DNA of 64,000 nucleotides, from the NCBI GenBank assembly GCA_039621445.1, contig CP154954.1:22270954-22334953 (forward strand), read 5' to 3'. A model generated the notes under the pieces. It ran no database searches. It had not been told where the DNA came from and saw nothing but the letters and a program-made list of their open reading frames with translations. Shown here piece by piece: positions 22,275 through 32,540 of this stretch. Both the position numbers and the translations under genes were made by a program. The DNA is from Euglena gracilis. Its lineage: Eukaryota; Euglenida; Euglenophyceae; Euglenales. Positions within the stretch are counted from its first letter, which is position 1, and each line of letters begins with the position of its first letter.

Positions 22275-23737
22275 GCCCGAAAAGTGGATCGTCCGCGGTT
22301 TTGGGATCGGCCGTGATTACATACACGGTGACGGTCTTCCTGCGCCCTGTGTGACTGTCGCACGTGCGCAACTGCGCCCGTGAAGGCACTCTCAATTCAG
22401 TTGTTTAAATTGCTGAAATGTCATGAGTCCCCCCGACAGAGCGGCACCGCCTCCCTTTTCGCAGACCCCAGAATGGCCGATGCCCTCCTGCCCGTGTAGC
22501 GCGACCGTGCCCGCGCAGTCGGCCATCTGTGCGAGACGAGCTCTGCCACCTGTTTGGGATACCGGGTTCTGTATGGGTCAGGCGTCAGTTTGTCACCGGG
22601 GTGCAGGTCGGCACCACCCGTAGACCGCAGACCCCCAGCAGACGGGTGAGTGTGCCGCGTTCTGCGCGAGTTCAGGGTGGGTGGGTGTGCGCATCTCGGG
22701 CGGTGCACGTCAGGGGGACAGCGTTTGTAGCAGTGTGTACGGCGAGTTCATACGGGAATACGAAAACGTGTACAGAAAGTGGCCAGCGAGCACCGGCAGC
22801 CTGAACCGCGCGTGTGCCTGAAGTAACAGACACGAGCGGTGCATCCCCACCTGTTCAAGAGGTGCGGGCGGGTGAGGGCAGACGACAACAGTCCCTCGTG
22901 CGCAGCTGCGCACCAATTTTGCGAAATTTGTAAAAATCAAAAATTTGATCGCAGGTGCGCCTGAGGGACAGGGTACACATTTGTCAGTGAGGCGGACCAT
23001 TCAGATTGTACAGCTCCAGAAGCAGTTGACAATGGGACAAAGAAGACGGTGATGCTTCCGGTCAAACGCCTACCTCTTGCGCCGGAATTCATGAGACAGG
23101 ACGGTGCGCCAACCTGTCACGACAAACGCAAGGCGACCCAGTGTTCGGTCGCCTACGCTGACTTGACGAGTCAACACTGCAGTCCGAAACGCAAGAGTAA
23201 CACGTCCGCGGTGCGCAGCCCCCGCTCAGTCGAAAGTTCTGTGTTGTGCTGTGTACTCTGAACTCGGAACCGGGCGCACCTGCGCCTGGTTCTCTGCTGA
23301 GAGCCTGACTGAAAAACGGTGCGGGCACGTGCACCGTTTGCTGTGTGTGAGGGTGTCATCGCCCATCCGCCTGAAAATTCCCTATCGTGTATTCAACGGC
23401 GTTCATTGTATGCACTCAATACAGGCATCGCGTGCGCACCTGCGCCCGGTTCTCAATTGCCTTATAATATGTGACAGTGCCAGGCGCATATGCGCACGAT
23501 CAGCCAGGGTGACGGGCGCACAGGGCCGCTGGATAGGCCACAGTGAAGACCAGTGAAGACGGTTGGGATGGGAGAATCAAGTTACCCACGGTCGGTGTTG
23601 GTGTGAACCGGGTGACGGAAGCAGGCATCGGAGCTTCGTCTCGGCCCCAGAAAGCGCGGGCAGGGCGACACACTGCGCAGCGACCTCATCGACCCTGCCG
23701 GTCCCCGCCACCGTTGCTGCGGCCGTCCTCACCGCCG
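22275..23737 (+). promoter_or_regulatory. gene A upstream region rich in GCGCANNTGCGC palindromes
   Basis: No convincing coding frame. Exact palindromes start at 22,366 (core AAC, overlapping a CGCACGTGCGC), 22,900 (perfect GCGCAGCTGCGC), 23,274, 23,434 and 23,484 (GCGCATATGCGC), with a one-mismatch copy at 22,949. Their clustering between the TIR and the first gene suggests subterminal transposase sites or promoter elements; which one is not decided by sequence. Confidence 0.5.
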
Positions 23738-25105
23738 ATGTCGAGTTCCACCCCGCCGGGCCGCGGCATCCGGCAGCGTGGGACACAGCAGTACGGCGAT
23801 GCGCTGCGGCGGGCGGCGGACTCTGGCAAGGTGATGGGCGAGCTGGCGGCGCGGCACCTGGTCCGGACCTTCGACGAGTTCGTCCGGGGCGTGCTGGCCC
23901 CGCCGGAGCACCACCTGCTGCCGTTCGTCGCCCACGTGGCGCACATGCGCCGGCCGCTGCGGACGCGGGGCAGCGGCACGCTGCTGGAGGAGCTGCAGCG
24001 GAACCCCCGGCGGCGGAGCACGACGGTGCTGCTGCAGAACGCCTGGGCGTACTACCGTATCGCCCGGTACGCGGCGTGCCCGCGGCAGGACCAGCCCCAC
24101 GTGCCCGCCGGCGACGTCCCGATGGGGTGGACGCGGGCGGTGTCCCGCTACCTCCGGTCCGCCGGCATCCGCCCCGAGGCGCCGCTGTGGGACGCGGCGG
24201 TGCGGCGGGAGCTGGCGGCCCAGCGGCTGCGGCAGCTGTGGGCGGACATGGAGGGGGCGCACGTGGTGGTCTGGTTCGACAACCTGTACCGCCAGCGGTA
24301 CGTGACCACCCCGCGGGTGCCCCACGCGTCCCTGAACGGCACCATCATGGCCGTGATGCGCCGCACGGACCCCGCCGCCGCGCGCCGGGAGCCCGCCCCG
24401 GCCCTGCCCGCCGTGCGCGTGCTGCTGGCCGACGCCGCGGCGCAGCGGGGCTCGTACCGGTGGTGGAGCGAGAGCCTGGCGGCCTTCGCCCGCGGCCCGC
24501 TGGTGGACCTCCTCGCACGCTGCCGCGGCCCGCTGGCGGAGGAGCAGTTCCGGGTGCCCCTCGACGTGCCGCGCGAGAACGCCTGGTCCCCGGTCTGGCG
24601 GCCGTTCAACCTGTGCGAGACGGTGGTCGGCGCCCAGGTGGGCCTGCTGCAGACCCTCCGCTTCCTCCAGGAGAACGTGCTGCCGCAGGTGGCCGGCCCC
24701 GTCCTCGTCCTGGCGGACGAGAACATCTGGTACCGCGCCGCGCGGCTGCGGTACGGCCAGCTCTCCGCCACCCGCTGGGACCTGACCGCCACGTTCGACC
24801 GGCTGCCCCTGCTGTACGGCGTCTGGCACCCGTACAAGCAGCTGCTGCACGCCCTGCACCGCCGCTTCCTGCCGTTCTACCTGTTCCTGCAGAACGGCAC
24901 GCTGGAGGTGACGGGCCGGCCGCGATCCCCCTACGCCCCCGTGCAGACGCTGGAGCGCTGGCTGGGCGCGCTGCTGCTGGTGGGCGAGGAGGAGGAGCGG
25001 GCGCAGCTGCGCGCGTGGCGGGAACGCCTGGCGACGCGGGTGGGGCGGGTGGAGGCGGAGGTGCGGGCCGGGGCGGCGCGGGGGGAGGCGCCGCGGAGCG
25101 AGAGC

Positions 25106-25117
25106 GCGTAGGTGCGC
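25106..25117 (+). other. palindrome copy whose C-to-T change makes the first TAG
   Basis: GCGTAGGTGCGC differs from the element motif GCGCAGGTGCGC by one C-to-T change, and that base turns the in-frame CAG codon into TAG. The second TAG (25,601-25,603, GAG-TAG-CAC) would also be explained by CAG to TAG. Confidence 0.7.
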
Positions 25118-26370
25118 CCGGGGACACCGGCGGCGCCGGGTGCGGGGTCCGGCTTCGTGGGGCCCCTGCAGGTGGCCGGAGCGTCCGGGCAGGCGGCGGA
25201 GGAGGAGCTGCGGCAGGGGTGCCTGGCGCTGCAGCGGCTGTGGACGGAGGCGGCGGTGGTGGACGGCTGGCGGGACCTGGTGGAGGTGTGGGCCCCGGCC
25301 GCCCTGGTGCTGGGCTGGATGGTCCGGTCCTGCAGCTGGGACGGACGGGCCGCCGGCAGCGGCTGGCAGGCCCGTGAGGCGCTGCAGACGGCCCTGCTCC
25401 TGCTGGTGCACCTCGAGGTGGGCGTGCCGTCGGCGGCCGCACCGGCCCCCGCCCCGTGGGCCGACGGCCTTCCCCCGCCCGAGGCCGCCGCGGCCGTGCT
25501 GGCGGAGCTGCGGGCCGCGGAGCGCGGCCGCCCGCCGCGGGCCCGGTCCTCCTCCGAGTACGTGCGGACGGTGTCCTGCGCGCTGCTGCTCTGGACGGAG
25601 TAGCACGACCGCCTGCCGGCGTGCTGCTACTCCGAGGAGCTGAACGAGGCCGCCATCAGCCGCCTGGGGAAGGCCCTGAAGCAGCACCCGCAGTCGCAGT
25701 CCTTCGACGAGGCGATGGACCTCTACATCGCCGTGCGGCCGGGCATCCCGGGGGCCAAGCGCATCGGCGCCGGCGGCGTGGGGCGGGAGTGGGTGGCGCA
25801 GTCCACGGAGCGGCTCCGGGACCTGCTGCGACGCTGCGCACCGCGGCGGAGCGCACCTGCGCCCGGCAGAGCGGTGGCAACGTCCGCGGCCACGGCGGAT
25901 GGCGGCGGCCGCGGCCGGCGTCCGGCGTCCGGCGCCACCCGCCCGGGCCGGCGCCGGCGGGGTCCACCGCTGCGGCGGGCCTGGCGTCGCCGGAGCTGGC
26001 CGCCCGGGTGGTCACGTACGTGGAGCGGAGCGGGGCGAAGGAGTGCGTGGCGCAGGCCGCGTGGCCCTCCTGGTGGCGGCCCCCGCGGACACCCACGGCC
26101 GCGCCGCCGCCCGCCGACGACCTGGCCGACGTGCTGCGGCGCAGCCTGCTCCTGATGCTGCGCGACGAGGAGCCCTCGGCCGACGCGGCGGCGGAGCTGG
26201 ACCTGCTGGCGGCCCGGCAGCCGGAGGCCGCCAGCGCGGCGCTGCGGGCGGAGTACGCCGGCGTCCCGGTGCCGGAGCGCGCCCCCAAGGCGCGGGCCGC
26301 GGGCCCGCGGCCGGTCCCGCCCGCGGTCGGCCGGCGTCCCCGGCCGCACCGGGGTGGACCCAGACCCAGA

Positions 26371-26812
26371 CCGACTGTTTTCTTGTCGGTTCGGAGTGTC
26401 TGCGTCTGTGTCCGGTGTCCCGTCGGGTTGTTGTTTTGGGTAGGCACGCACCCGTCTGTCGGGGTACGTCATGTCCCTCCCCGGGCGACTGTCTGGCGCC
26501 GCTGCGCACGCTTTGGGTTCAAACGCAGAATTCACGCGCACCTGCGCACGCTGCCCGCTCGATTTCTGGTTAGTCAATTCGTATGGTTCCGGTCCCGTCA
26601 CCCCCCCCATGACAGTGCGCACTCCCGCACAGGTGAACGCACGACCTTCGTGGGGCGGGCGTGTCGCAAACCGGACCCTGGGTTGTCCCTCCATCGCAGG
26701 TGCGCTCGCTTGCGTATCCCCCCCCGGTGTTTCCCCCCCCCCCCCCCCCCCCTCGTTCCGGTCGCCCGGGGCGTGTCCACTCCGGCACCCAACTGCCGCC
26801 GTTGTGCCCCAG
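26371..26812 (+). other. probable last intron of gene A
   Basis: Non-coding, pyrimidine-rich towards its end with a run of 18 C at 26,735-26,752, ending GTGCCCCAG before the Pro/Ala-rich exon. It carries palindrome copies at 26,536 (exact), 26,694 and 26,496 (near). The donor was not fixed; GGG-GTGGAC at about 26,353 is one candidate. Confidence 0.4.
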
Positions 26813-27813
26813 AGACCGAAGCCCGCCGCGGCCGGAGGTGCGGACGCAGCGGCGCGCCGGGGCCACCGGCGGCCACGATCGGGCGAGGCGACTCGGTCGG
26901 GTACGCCGGCGGCTGCGGTGTCCTCCGGCGCAGCTGCGCACCCGGACGCCGGGGCTGTCCCACAGCGGCGGTTCACCCGTGGTGTGCCGGCTGAGCAGCA
27001 GATCGCACTGCGGCCGCGGCGCGACCGGTCGGCGGAGCCGACGGGTCCGGCGACCCCGTCCGGTGCGGCTCCCAGCCTGCGGCGCCACCACTTCGGTGGT
27101 CGCGTGCGCGCCGCCGCCACCCCCTCCGCCGACTCCAGCGGCGGCGGCAACGTGTACCTCCCGGACGAGCCGCCCGGGCCGGAGGAACACTGAGGACGCG
27201 GCGGGTCGGCGGCGGGGGCGTGCGGCGGGCCCGGACTTCCGACCCTGGGCAGGTGCAATCGGTCTCTTTTTTTTTGTGTGTGTTTCCTCCACACGGCGTG
27301 GTTTTGTATTCTGAAAGATGGCGCGGATAGCCCTTGATCGCTAGAATACCCCGCCCCCGGTCGCCGGACCCAACGGTGCCCGGAATGGGGAGCTTCGTGT
27401 TCCGGACGCGGGGGTCGGAATCTCCGGCCTCGCGACCGAAATCCGCGACTTGAGGACTTTTGTGAAACCGTGTTGTATTCTGGGGTTTTCGCCGCCGATA
27501 GGACCTCGCAACTTCCCAAACTTGTGGATCGGGTTGTAGGCGATCAAAAGGGACCGGGATCCCAATTCGGCGGACATTCGCAGTGAAAGTCCGTGTTTTC
27601 GGCAGTTTGGGGGGGTGTTCCGGCCGATCCGGGGGCTTTTGGCCTGGGCAACCTTCCTCCACCAGGCGGGGGGGTGCGGACACAGGGGGCGGGCCCGGCG
27701 GCGGGGGGTCTGGCACCCCCCACCCGAAATCAACATTTCGATCATGCCATCGCCCAGATTCCCCAGATGAAAAAAAATGTGTTCTCTCCCTGCCCAGGTT
27801 TACAGAATGTGAG

Positions 27814-30800
27814 ATGGAGGAGGGGGGGCCGGGCCCCCCAGCTGAGGGGTCCGCGGCGGCCGGGGGCCCGCAGGGCGGGGTCCCGGCGGAGGCGGCGGAG
27901 CGGACAGAGAGGAAGGAGAAGGGGAAGGAGAAGGAGAAGGAGCGCAAGCGCAAGCGCCCCCAGCCCCTCGTGCCGTCGGGGGTGGAGGACGTGCGGCGCT
28001 TCGTCGAAGGCTGGCGGGACCTCGACGTCGGCTGCCTCGTCATCGACGAGGACCTGACCAAGGGACAGATACGTCCCGTGCGGCAGCCGGCGGTGGAGGA
28101 GAAGTACAACGCCCTGGTGGTGAACCCCCCCGACCACCCCGTGGAGGTGGTGGTGTGGGCGGCGGACCCGCTGGGTATGTTCCCTGTGGTGCGGGGTGTT
28201 GGGTTATGGCGCGCACCTGCGCGCGTCGCCCCTCCCTTTGCCGAAAGTTTTTGGAAACCCTGAATGCATGTGTGCAGATGCGTGCGCACCTGCGCCTGGC
28301 TTCCCCTGTCCCCATGCATACCGTGGCCGGGAGGGGTTTGTTGTCTCCGTGCCCCTCCCCCCTCCCCCTGCCCCTCCCCTCGTAGGTGCCAAGTACGTGG
28401 TGATCGGTGGACAGCACGTGGTCAGCGCGCTGCAGCGGCTGCGTACGGAGTACGCGGCGCGCCGGGAGGAGTACCCCCAGGTCCTGAAGGTGGTGCGGGC
28501 GAAGGTGCTGCGGCACGACACCCCGCTGGCGATGCGGCACGCGGCGGCGGGGGACGCCCAGCACGCCCAGAGCACCGTCCGCGCCCTGCTCCTCAGCGAC
28601 TGGGCCACCCTCCTCCTCACCCCCGACGTCAAGGGGCTGGCCGACCCGGCGGAGCGGCTGGCGGCGGCCATCCGCAAGGCGGGGTTCGCCGAGCGGACGG
28701 CGAGCCGGGTGCGTGCGTTGCTTGTTTCGGGTTGCGGGGTGCACGATACGGCGGGTGCCCGGTTGTGGTTATATTGCTTCGATTCGCGCGCACCTGCGCA
28801 CGTTCTTCACTCCAGTGGAGCTGGCACGCGCACCTGCGCACGATTACAGTGCTTGTTCGTTCGTGTTCAGCCCCCTCCACCCCCCCTCTCTCTCCCCGTC
28901 GTAGGAGGCGGTGGGGAAGGCGTACGGGCCGCTGCAGCGCCTCGTGGAGGAGCAGCCCGCGGCGGCGGTGGCGGGGCTGCGGGCGATGGAGGCGGCGAAG
29001 CCGGGCCTGACGGTGAACGGGCTGCGGGGGCTGCGCACGCTGCTGACGCCGGGGGCGAGGGCGGCGCTGGTGCCCACCCTCCTGCAGGCCCGCCTCCGCC
29101 CCAAGGACCTCGACAACGCCATCGGCCGCGCCACCCACGACATGTGGATCAACTTCCACTGGCGCGAGGGCAACCCCTTCATCGCCCCCCAGATCCGTAT
29201 GCCTCCCCCGCTTGTGTAATGATTGCTCAACGGGTTGGCTCACCCTCGCGCGCACCTGCGCACCAACTCGCACGCATGGCTCTTTTGGACATCCTCCACT
29301 TTGGCGTGCGCACCTGCGCGCGTCATTGCCATTGCCATGCACACGCTGGGTCACCATCCACCCCACCCCACCCTTCCCTCCTTGCCTTCGCAGTGGCGGA
29401 CCACGTCGCCAAGGCGCGGTTCGTGGCGGCGGTCCCCACCCCGGCGCTGACGGTGCGGCTGGGCGGGTGGCGGTGGACGGCGGCCAGCGAGGCCCCCGGC
29501 TGGGACTCCCTCATCGCGGCGCCGGTGTGGGTGGAGTCCAAGTGGGACGCGGCGCGGAAGCTGGTGGCGCAGCCCCGCCAGATGCCGGAGGTGCGGGCGG
29601 TGCCGAACGTGGCGGCGCTGAAGCAGCTGGACGTCCCCGTCGGCGAGGAGGGCCGGAGCCGGGCCTTCCTGTACCCGGCGGCCGGCGAGCTGCCGGCGAT
29701 GGCGGCGGCGTGCCGCATCAAGGCGGCCTTCCTCCTCGCGCAGCCGCCCCCCGAGCCGGCGCTGCAGCTGTGCCCCCAGGCCTGGGGGCTCGTCGAGACC
29801 GTCCCCGTGTTCGTGTGGGGGCGCCCGGGGCGCGTCGCCGCGGCGGTCGCCACGATCCAGGGCCGCGTCGAGGAGCGGGCGCGGCGGGACATCGACGTGT
29901 GGGTCCGGGAGACCACGGTGCGGCAGATCGGCGCGAGCCGCAGCGCGCTGGCGAAGCGGCAGCTGACCATCCTCCACGCCGGCGGGGTGGACCTCACGAG
30001 GGTGTGATTCCCTGTCCCAGCATTGTCGAAGATCTTAAAAATCCCCGGGCGCACCTGCGCCCGGGGATTTTTTTTGCGTTCCCCCGCTTCCGGAGCAAGT
30101 GGCGCGCACCTGCGCGCGACACCCCACCCCTGTCCTCACACTTCACTGGGCTTGGGTGTTTTGTGTAGTGGCATTGGCATTGGCATTGGCATGGGGCGTC
30201 CGGAGGGTGGCTTGCCCCCCGGCGCACCTGCGCCTGCGCCCCCGCCTCCACTCGTAGGTCGCGCCGGTCGTGATGTGGGACGAGGTCACCTCCTCCGCCG
30301 ACTTCGACGTGCTGCACTGGTACGTGCTGAGGTGGGCCGCCCAGAGGGTCGTCCGCGACTTCGCCCCGGAGGACTTCGTGTTCGTGCAGAGCGCTGCTGA
30401 GGACGCGGAGTTGGTGGGCCACTGCCTGGCCTGGGGCAAGCGGCCCCTGAACATGGTGGTGGCGGTGGACGGGGAGGCGGTGGACATGGAGGCGGTGGCC
30501 CACAAGGCGGCGGACGCGGGGGCGGACCAGTGCCCGGTGGAGGAGGAGCTCTTCGAGGACATGGAGCAGTTCCTGGAGAAGGGCCTCAGCCTGGAGCTGG
30601 TGCGGACCGTCCCCGAGATCCAGCGGAAGCTGGAGTGGGAGAAGGCGAAGGAGGACGCCCGCAAGCTGGAGCGGGTGAACCGGGAGGAGAACAAGAAGCG
30701 CCGGGAGCGAGACCGCAAGGCCAAGGCGCGGGCGGCGAAGCAGAAGGCGAAGGAGAAGGACGACCGACGGGCCGCCCGGGAGGCGACGGCGAAGGACCGC

Positions 30801-31823
30801 CCTGCGGGCGCCAAGCCCAAGGCGAAGAAGAAGCCGGGCAAGCCCAAGGCTGCGGGCGCACCTGCGCCCCGCCCCCAGGCCAAGGGGAAGGAGGTGAAGC
30901 GCCGCACCGCGCCGCGAGCACCGCCGGTCGCGGTCAGCAGCACCGAGGACTCCAGCAGCAGCAGCAGCGGGGAGGGGGAGGAGTCCAGCAGCCTGGCGGA
31001 GGAGGTGGAGGTGGAGGAGAGCCCCCCGAGGCGCGAGGGTGGTGACCGTGGAGGCGGCGAGGGTGGTGACGCCGGCGGCGGTGGCGACGAGGGCGTCGGC
31101 TGGGGCGGCGAGGGCGAGGGCGAGGAGGAGGGCGGCGACGAAGGGGAGGGCGGCGGCGAAGGGGCGGAGGCCGCAGGCGAAGAGGGGGAAGAAGGCGGAG
31201 GGGAGGCGGAGACAGCCGAAGGCGAAGAAGCCGAGGAGGCGGCGGCGGGCGCACCTGCGCCTGAGGAGGCAGCACCCCCCGGTCCCCAGCAGCCCCCTGA
31301 AGCCCCCGCGGAAGAAGCCCCCGGTGGGAAGAGGCGGCGCCAGGTGGAGGAGTCGGGCGCAGCTGCGCACGAGGAGGCCAGTGAGGGGGAGGAGGACTAC
31401 AGCGTCACCAAGGTGGTCTTCGGCATCAGAGACTCCCCGCCGCCCCCGGACACCCCCCAGCCCCCGCGGAAGCAGCCCCGCAGCGCGGCCCCCAGCGCCA
31501 GCAGCCCCGCCGCCGGCTCCCCCGGCAAGCAGCCCCGCCCGCGGCCCCCCACCTCCGAGACCCCCTCCTCCAGTCCGTCCAGCGCAGCCGCGCCCGAGGC
31601 CACGACCCCCCACCAGCCGGAGCCCCCCTCCCCGCAGCGGCCGCGCGACCGGGTCGACCCCTTGGAGGAGGACAGTGCCCTGAACCCACCCCCTGCGGGC
31701 GGGGACTCCCCCCTCATCCCCTTCTCCTGCCCCCGTGACCCCCTCCCCGACCCTGGCTCCTCCTCTCCCCCGACCCCACCCTCCAAACACAGGGTGGTCC
31801 GCAAGGGCGACCCGGCGCCGTGA
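27814..31823 (+). CDS. gene B: ParB/DGQHR-like domain protein, five exons, about 1,049 aa
   Basis: Exons 27,814-28,174, 28,386-28,708, 28,905-29,196, 29,394-30,001 and 30,258-31,823 join with consistent phases (1, 0, 1, 0). Donors are GGTATGT, GGTGCGT, CGTATGC and GGTGTGA; acceptors are CCTCGTAG, CGTCGTAG, CTTCGCAG and CTCGTAG. The product has a Lys/Glu/Arg-rich N-terminus, then C-L-V-I-D-E-D-L-T-K-G-Q-I-R-P-V (about aa 74-89) and Y-V-V-I-G-G-Q-H-V-V-S-A-L (about aa 124-136). That is the layout of ParB-like or DGQHR-type folds, where a G-Q-I-R-P strand precedes a G-G-Q-H/D-G-Q-H-R turn. A helical middle follows, with a W-x(5)-G-N-P-F block, a second folded region starting VAPVVMWDEVTSSADFD, a basic coiled coil, and a long acidic then Pro-rich tail. 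If exon 4 is not spliced, the protein would instead stop at TGA 30,005-30,007 (530 aa). Confidence 0.75.
28175..28385 (+). other. gene B intron 1 with two palindromes
   Basis: 211 bp, GTATGT...CGTAG, with GCGCACCTGCGC at 28,211 and 28,284. Confidence 0.8.
28709..28904 (+). other. gene B intron 2 with two palindromes
   Basis: 196 bp, GTGCGT...CGTAG, with GCGCACCTGCGC at 28,788 and 28,828. The acceptor is preceded by a CCCTCCACCCCCCCTCTCTC tract. Confidence 0.8.
29197..29393 (+). other. gene B intron 3 with two palindromes
   Basis: 197 bp, GTATGC...TCGCAG, with GCGCACCTGCGC at 29,250 and 29,308. Confidence 0.8.
30002..30257 (+). other. gene B intron 4 (or intergenic), three palindromes and a hairpin
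   Basis: 256 bp, GTGTGA...CTCGTAG, with GCGCACCTGCGC at 30,049, 30,104 and 30,222. Phase 0 on both sides and the same pair-of-palindromes content as introns 1-3 favour an intron. The alternative is a stop at 30,005 and a new gene; no good ATG starts the downstream exon except 30,273. Confidence 0.6.
30036..30073 (+). other. perfect hairpin centred on a palindrome copy
   Basis: AAAAATCCCCGGGCGCA and its exact complement flank a 2-nt CC centre, giving a stem of at least 17 bp that ends in A/T runs. It looks like a rho-independent terminator but lies in a eukaryotic intron and is built around the GCGCACCTGCGC motif. Confidence 0.85.
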
Positions 31824-32540
31824 AGACGTGCGCACGCCCCGGCCCCCCGCCCCTCCGCCCCACCCCGCCCCTGCCGTCCCCAGAGGAGCTCTCCCAGTCC
31901 AGCCCCGAGGCCGCCCCCAAGCTGCCCCCCAAAGCCACCACCCCCTGGTCGAAGCCCGACCCCCGGCCCAAGCCCGCCAAGCCCCAGGGCCCCAAGCCCA
32001 GGGCCCCGCCGCTGCCCTCCCACCGCGCCCTGGCCACCCCCACGCCGGAGACCACCCCCCAGGCCGCCTACCTCAAGAAGCCCTGGAACCCACCCCGGAA
32101 GGCCCCCCCGCCGGCAGCCCCCGCGGCCCCGCCCCAGCCCGTGTGGTCCCTCCTCCCGCCGCCCCCAGCGACTCCCCCAGACGTCCCGCCCGCTGCAGCG
32201 CCCCAGCCCCCCAGCCCGACCCCGCCCCCCGGCGCCACCAGCCTCCTCCCGCCCCCGGCCAAGCCAAAGCCCGCGGCGGTCACCCCGGCGGCGGCAGCGC
32301 TGGCGCAGCGGCTGGCGAAGCCCCCGGCGAAGGACTACCCAGGGGCCGGGGTTTCCAGCCGCCTGAGGCGCCGGCAAACGGCTCCCCTTTTCCCTCGGTC
32401 GCACCTGCGCGCGACGGAATCCCCTCTCGTGTCCTTTGCGGGGGGCGGGGCCCCTCCTTCCAGTGGCAGAATGGTGCAGCCCCCTCTCGCACAGACGCGC
32501 GCACGTGCGCACGCACCCCACCCACCCGGTGCGGGCTAGG
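31824..32540 (+). CDS. possible further Pro-rich exon of gene B
   Basis: A frame distinct from gene B exon 5 reads EELSQSSPEAAPKLPPKATT, then PWSKPDPRPKPAKPQGPKPR, and stays Pro/Ala/Lys rich to about KDYPGAG near 32,350. An acceptor CCCCAG at 31,878-31,883 and a weak donor CCCCC-GTGACC at 31,735 would join it in phase to gene B before its TGA. The composition is low complexity, so it could also be 3' untranslated sequence. Confidence 0.3.

Larger units (their letters stand above)
23738..27193 (+). pseudogene. gene A: candidate transposase with two in-frame TAG codons
   Basis: ATG at 23,738 opens 457 codons to TAG at 25,109-25,111. The same frame then continues as clear coding sequence to a second TAG at 25,601-25,603 and on to about 25,790 (HDRLPACCYSEELNEAAI after the stop). 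The reading frame then shifts, perhaps by a small intron ending CAG at 25,869 with donor TGG-GTGGCG at 25,793. Coding resumes to about 26,370, and a Pro/Ala-rich last exon runs 26,813-27,193 (TGA). Blocks seen: H-V-V-V-W-F-D-N (Asp181), V-L-V-L-A-D-E-N-I-W-Y-R (Asp327) and L-Y-G-V-W-H-P-Y-K (His364). Spaced Asp-Asp-His blocks near the ends of hydrophobic strands would suit an RNase-H-like transposase such as the DUF6589 type, but I cannot confirm the family. The first TAG lies inside a palindrome copy that would read CAG (Gln) if intact, so C-to-T decay is likelier than recoding. Confidence 0.6.

Noticed and set aside
23563-25687. 604-codon plus and 652-codon minus frames overlapping gene A
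   Set aside because: Shadows of GC-rich coding sequence: Gly/Ala/Arg/Pro-rich with no blocks. The 23,738 frame has balanced composition and continues across the TAGs.
28196-30007. Single uninterrupted 603-codon frame over gene B
   Set aside because: It reads through introns 1-3 with a frame that only partly coincides with exons; consensus GT-AG borders and perfect phases favour the spliced model.
30036-30073. Rho-independent terminator of a bacterial operon
   Set aside because: The hairpin and T run look like one, but the genes around it are spliced and the motif is the element palindrome; no bacterial features are present.
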